Assembly: GCA_019911985.1 (NCBI GenBank)
Contig: JAIOJO010000535.1
Location: 1 to 7,684 of the forward strand
Reading direction: 5' to 3'
Origin: Sulfuricellaceae bacterium
GTDB lineage: Bacteria > Pseudomonadota > Gammaproteobacteria > Burkholderiales > UBA9220
Length of the DNA: 7,684 nt
The position numbers were made by a program, and so were the translations under genes. Each line of letters starts with the position of its first letter. The first letter of the stretch is position 1. Of the stretch, positions 5,866 through 7,684 are shown piece after piece. The notes beneath the pieces were generated by a model, which did no database searches, was not told where the DNA came from, and was given only the letters and a program-made list of their open reading frames with translations.

Positions 5866-5921
5866 AGAAGCTGTTTTAGAAAATCCTGAGCCCGCGTTGA
5901 GGATTTTCTAAAATAGCTTCT
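5866..5921. repeat. 22-bp inverted repeat between divergent genes
   Basis: Arms at 5866-5887 and 5900-5921 match in 21 of 22 positions, with a G/A difference, around a 12-base GC-rich centre. The arms are AT-rich (TTTTAGAAAATCC core), unlike the surrounding GC-rich genes. The repeat fills the space between the pteridine reductase start (5852, minus) and the methyltransferase start (5948, plus). TAAAAT at 5909-5914 could serve as a -10 box for the plus-strand gene, and the mirrored arm offers TAAAAC for the minus-strand gene. It may be a shared operator/promoter, an RNA hairpin in both leaders, or a palindromic mobile repeat. Confidence 0.75.
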
Positions 5922-5947
5922 GATGCAACGCGCCAATCTACCATACC

Positions 5948-7096
5948 ATGCCCCCACTCCCCAAACCCTCCGCCGACGCGCTCCAACACAGCCTGCGCCT
6001 GTCCGCCCGGATTCGCGACGAAATCGCCGCCGCGGGCGGCTGGATCGATTTCGCCCGCTACATGGAGCTGGCCCTGTACGCGCCGGGCTTGGGTTATTAC
6101 AGCGCCGGGGCGATGAAGTTCGGGCAGGACGGCGATTTCGTCACCGCCCCCGAGATCAGCACGCTATTCGGCCATACGCTGGCGCGGCAACTGGCGCAGG
6201 TCTTGACCGGGGGCGGCGACGTGTTGGAACTGGGCGCGGGTTCGGGCCGGCTTGCCGTGGATTTGCTGAGCGAGCTGGAACGCCTGGACGCCCTGCCGCC
6301 GCGTTACTTCATCCTCGAAGTCAGCCCCGATCTGCGCCAGCGCCAGCACGCGCTGCTGCGCGAGCGGGCGCCCCGTCTGGCGGAGCGGGTAAGCTGGCTG
6401 GAAAGCCTGCCCCAGCGCTTCAAGGGCGCGATCGTCGGCAACGAGGTGCTGGACGCCCTGCCGGTGCATCTCGCCGTCTGGCGCGAGGATGGCCTGTATC
6501 AGCGCGGCGTGGAAGTTCACGGCGAGAACTTCGCCTGGCGCGAACGCCCGCTGACATCCGGCGCGGCGTGGGAGATGGCGCATCGGCTTGATCTTGCGCC
6601 GGGCTACCTGAGCGAAATCGCCCCCGCCGTGCCGGCCCTGGTGCGCAGCCTGGCATCCAGCCTGGAACAAGGCGTGCTGCTGCTGATCGACTACGGTTTC
6701 GGCGCCGCCGAGTACTATCATCCGCAGCGCCGCCTCGGCACCTTAATGTGCCACTACCGCCATCACAGCCATGACGACCCGTTCTTTCTGCCAGGCCTGC
6801 AGGACATCACCGCCCACGTGGATTTTTCGGCCGCCGCCGCCGCCGGGACAGAAGCCGGCCTCGACCTGCTGGGCTATACCAGCCAAGCCCACTTCCTGCT
6901 GAATTGCGGCCTTACCGATTTGCTCGGCCAGGTCGGCGCGGAGGATGCCGCAGCCTACCTGCCGCTCGCCAATCAAGCCCAAGCGCTGCTAAGCCCGGCG
7001 GAAATGGGGGACTTGTTCAAGGCCATCGCCTTTGGCCGGGGACTCGGCGAGCCTTTGCGCGGCTTTAGCCGGGGCGATAAATCCGCCGCACTTTAG
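5948..7096 (+). CDS. MidA-family class I SAM-dependent methyltransferase
   Basis: A 382-residue protein of the COG1565 / DUF185 family (Methyltransf_28), whose eukaryotic members (NDUFAF7/MidA) dimethylate an arginine of a respiratory complex I subunit. The bacterial substrate is not established. Motifs are FARYMELALYAPGLGYY (35-51), GDFVTAPEIS (62-71), the SAM-binding LELGAGSG (93-100), YFILEVSPDLR (120-130), GNEVLDALPVH (164-174) and LLLIDYGF (244-251). RRLGTLMCHYRHH (261-273), DITAHVDF (286-293) and FLLNCGL (316-322) follow; all are family features in the expected order. Length is typical. The ATG at 5948 is the first start after a stop at 5921-5923, yet no clear Shine-Dalgarno precedes it, suggesting weak or unusual initiation. 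It is divergent from the pteridine reductase, and its SAH product would be cleared by AhcY encoded nearby. Confidence 0.92.
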   Translation: MPPLPKPSADALQHSLRLSARIRDEIAAAGGWIDFARYMELALYAPGLGYYSAGAMKFGQDGDFVTAPEISTLFGHTLARQLAQVLTGGGDVLELGAGSGRLAVDLLSELERLDALPPRYFILEVSPDLRQRQHALLRERAPRLAERVSWLESLPQRFKGAIVGNEVLDALPVHLAVWREDGLYQRGVEVHGENFAWRERPLTSGAAWEMAHRLDLAPGYLSEIAPAVPALVRSLASSLEQGVLLLIDYGFGAAEYYHPQRRLGTLMCHYRHHSHDDPFFLPGLQDITAHVDFSAAAAAGTEAGLDLLGYTSQAHFLLNCGLTDLLGQVGAEDAAAYLPLANQAQALLSPAEMGDLFKAIAFGRGLGEPLRGFSRGDKSAAL

Positions 7097-7267
7097 CCGC
7101 AGCCGCCCTTTTTGCGCCCAATCGGCCTGCCAGCGCGCCCCGTTGCAACGGCTTTTCAGGCCCGAAACAGCGCCGGGCAACCCGTGCACTCGTTAGATTT
7201 GGATTGGCTATTGGCGTACAATAATCATTGGAAATTTCCCCCAATAATGATTGCAGGACGTCGAATC
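7097..7267. promoter_or_regulatory. Intergenic region with promoter-like element before the last gene
   Basis: The 171-base gap after the methyltransferase has a perfect palindrome CCGTTGCAACGG (7140-7151) followed by CTTTT, a poor terminator candidate because the stem is short. TACAAT (7217-7222) matches five of six -10 bases; the -35 region (7193-7198, TTAGAT) is weak. ATTGG recurs at 7203, 7210 and 7227 and in reverse at 7241. The ribosome site AGGA is at 7255-7258, 9 bases before the ATG at 7268. Confidence 0.4.
7219..7253. promoter_or_regulatory. Tandem CAAT-N4-ATTG palindromes, candidate operator
   Basis: CAATAATCATTG (7219-7230) and CAATAATGATTG (7242-7253) differ at one base and are spaced 23 bp apart, about two helical turns. 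Each is itself a CAAT-N4-ATTG palindrome. Together they also form a 13-bp inverted repeat with 11 matches (7219-7231 with 7241-7253). The first copy overlaps the possible -10 box, and the second lies just before the ribosome site, which is where a repressor of the next gene would bind. Confidence 0.45.
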
Positions 7268-7684
7268 ATGCCGAAAACCATCACGGATATCGCAAAGGCC
7301 GCGCTGTACCGCCTCACCGATCTCGGCCTGCCGCCGACGCCGGAAAATTATGCCAAGTATTACGCCGAGATACAGGGCGAGAAACCCGATCCGGTTCTCG
7401 CGCATATCGTCGATCCGGTACCCCGGGTCGATGTGAAGCTCATGGAGGAGCTTGTCGAGCTGCTCGATTCCGTTTCCGCAAAAACCGCCTTCCTGACGGA
7501 CGATCTCGGCAAACACCATCAGGAAATGAAGGCCACGGTAGGCGATCTTAGCCGAACGGAAGAAAAAGGCCTGATGCTCAAGCTGCTCGGCTCCATACTC
7601 AATACCTCCGACGCCATCCTGACCACCACCTCGGAAACCCACGACGGCTTGTTGATTACTCGCCAGTCCCTGGAACAGATTCGG
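7268..7684 (+). CDS. N-terminus of a probable GGDEF-family (diguanylate cyclase) protein, partial
   Basis: The frame opens at ATG 7268, with AGGA 9 bases upstream, and stays open for 139 codons to the edge of the window, so the gene is cut by the window and not necessarily broken. The start reads MPKTITDIAKAALYRLTDLG followed by LPPTPENYAKYYAEIQG (21-37). From memory, this LGLPPTPENYxxxY pattern opens many betaproteobacterial GGDEF proteins, in which a helical N-terminal region precedes a C-terminal diguanylate cyclase domain. The visible part looks all-helical, with heptad-like stretches (about 55-75 and 95-139), and has no signal peptide or membrane segment. The GGDEF motif itself would lie beyond the window, so the enzymatic call is inferred from the N-terminal pattern only. 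If right, it makes cyclic di-GMP in the cytoplasm. Confidence 0.6.
   Translation, partial: MPKTITDIAKAALYRLTDLGLPPTPENYAKYYAEIQGEKPDPVLAHIVDPVPRVDVKLMEELVELLDSVSAKTAFLTDDLGKHHQEMKATVGDLSRTEEKGLMLKLLGSILNTSDAILTTTSETHDGLLITRQSLEQIR

Noticed and set aside
5853..5957. N-terminal extension of the pteridine reductase to 5957
   Set aside because: The extra 35 residues are encoded by the inverted repeat and do not resemble an SDR N-terminus. ATG 5852 has AAGGA upstream and starts right at the Rossmann fold.
7140..7155. Terminator after the methyltransferase (CCGTTGCAACGG then CTTTT)
   Set aside because: The perfect palindrome leaves almost no loop, so the usable stem is only 4-5 pairs, and the T-run is short. 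It is too weak to call.

Overview
The window looks like a piece of proteobacterial chromosome, most likely betaproteobacterial (Rhodocyclales or Nitrosomonadales type). I base this on the SAH-riboswitch-controlled ahcY followed by metF, the PTR1/FolM-like reductase next to a ttcA-like gene, the divergent MidA-family methyltransferase, and a GGDEF-protein-type N-terminus. This is inference from gene content and codon style, not from a database match. No tRNA, rRNA, CRISPR array or transposase is visible.

Left part (1-1840): the first 300 bases hold no convincing gene. They are a stack of inverted repeats resembling the dispersed GC-rich repeats common between proteobacterial genes. After a leader with two short perfect dyads comes a gene for a 370-residue DUF4236 protein (595-1707), with a DUF4236 domain, a proline/serine-rich linker, two membrane helices and a large C-terminal domain. 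Its codon use looks less GC-biased than that of its neighbours, so this part is plausibly accessory or transferred DNA.

Centre (1827-4294): a promoter with a perfect TATAAT leads directly into a well-formed SAH riboswitch (1842-1900). Next comes a leader with competing hairpins, then ahcY (GTG start at 1985) and metF. The unit serves the activated methyl cycle: AhcY removes S-adenosylhomocysteine, and MetF supplies the methyl-folate used to remake methionine. The riboswitch lets accumulating SAH switch on its own removal, and probably metF as well.

Right part (4308-7684): two minus-strand genes, a PTR1/FolM-type pteridine reductase and a short TtcA-like PP-loop protein, converge on metF. A 22-bp near-perfect inverted repeat separates the reductase from a divergent MidA-family SAM-dependent methyltransferase. 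After a 171-bp gap with two copies of a CAAT-N4-ATTG motif, a final gene runs off the right edge. Its first 139 residues resemble the N-terminus of certain GGDEF (diguanylate cyclase) proteins.

I found no clearly new multi-gene system. The observations most worth following are the leader architecture downstream of the SAH aptamer, the long inverted repeat at 5866-5921, the tandem palindromes before the last gene, and the uncharacterised DUF4236 membrane protein.
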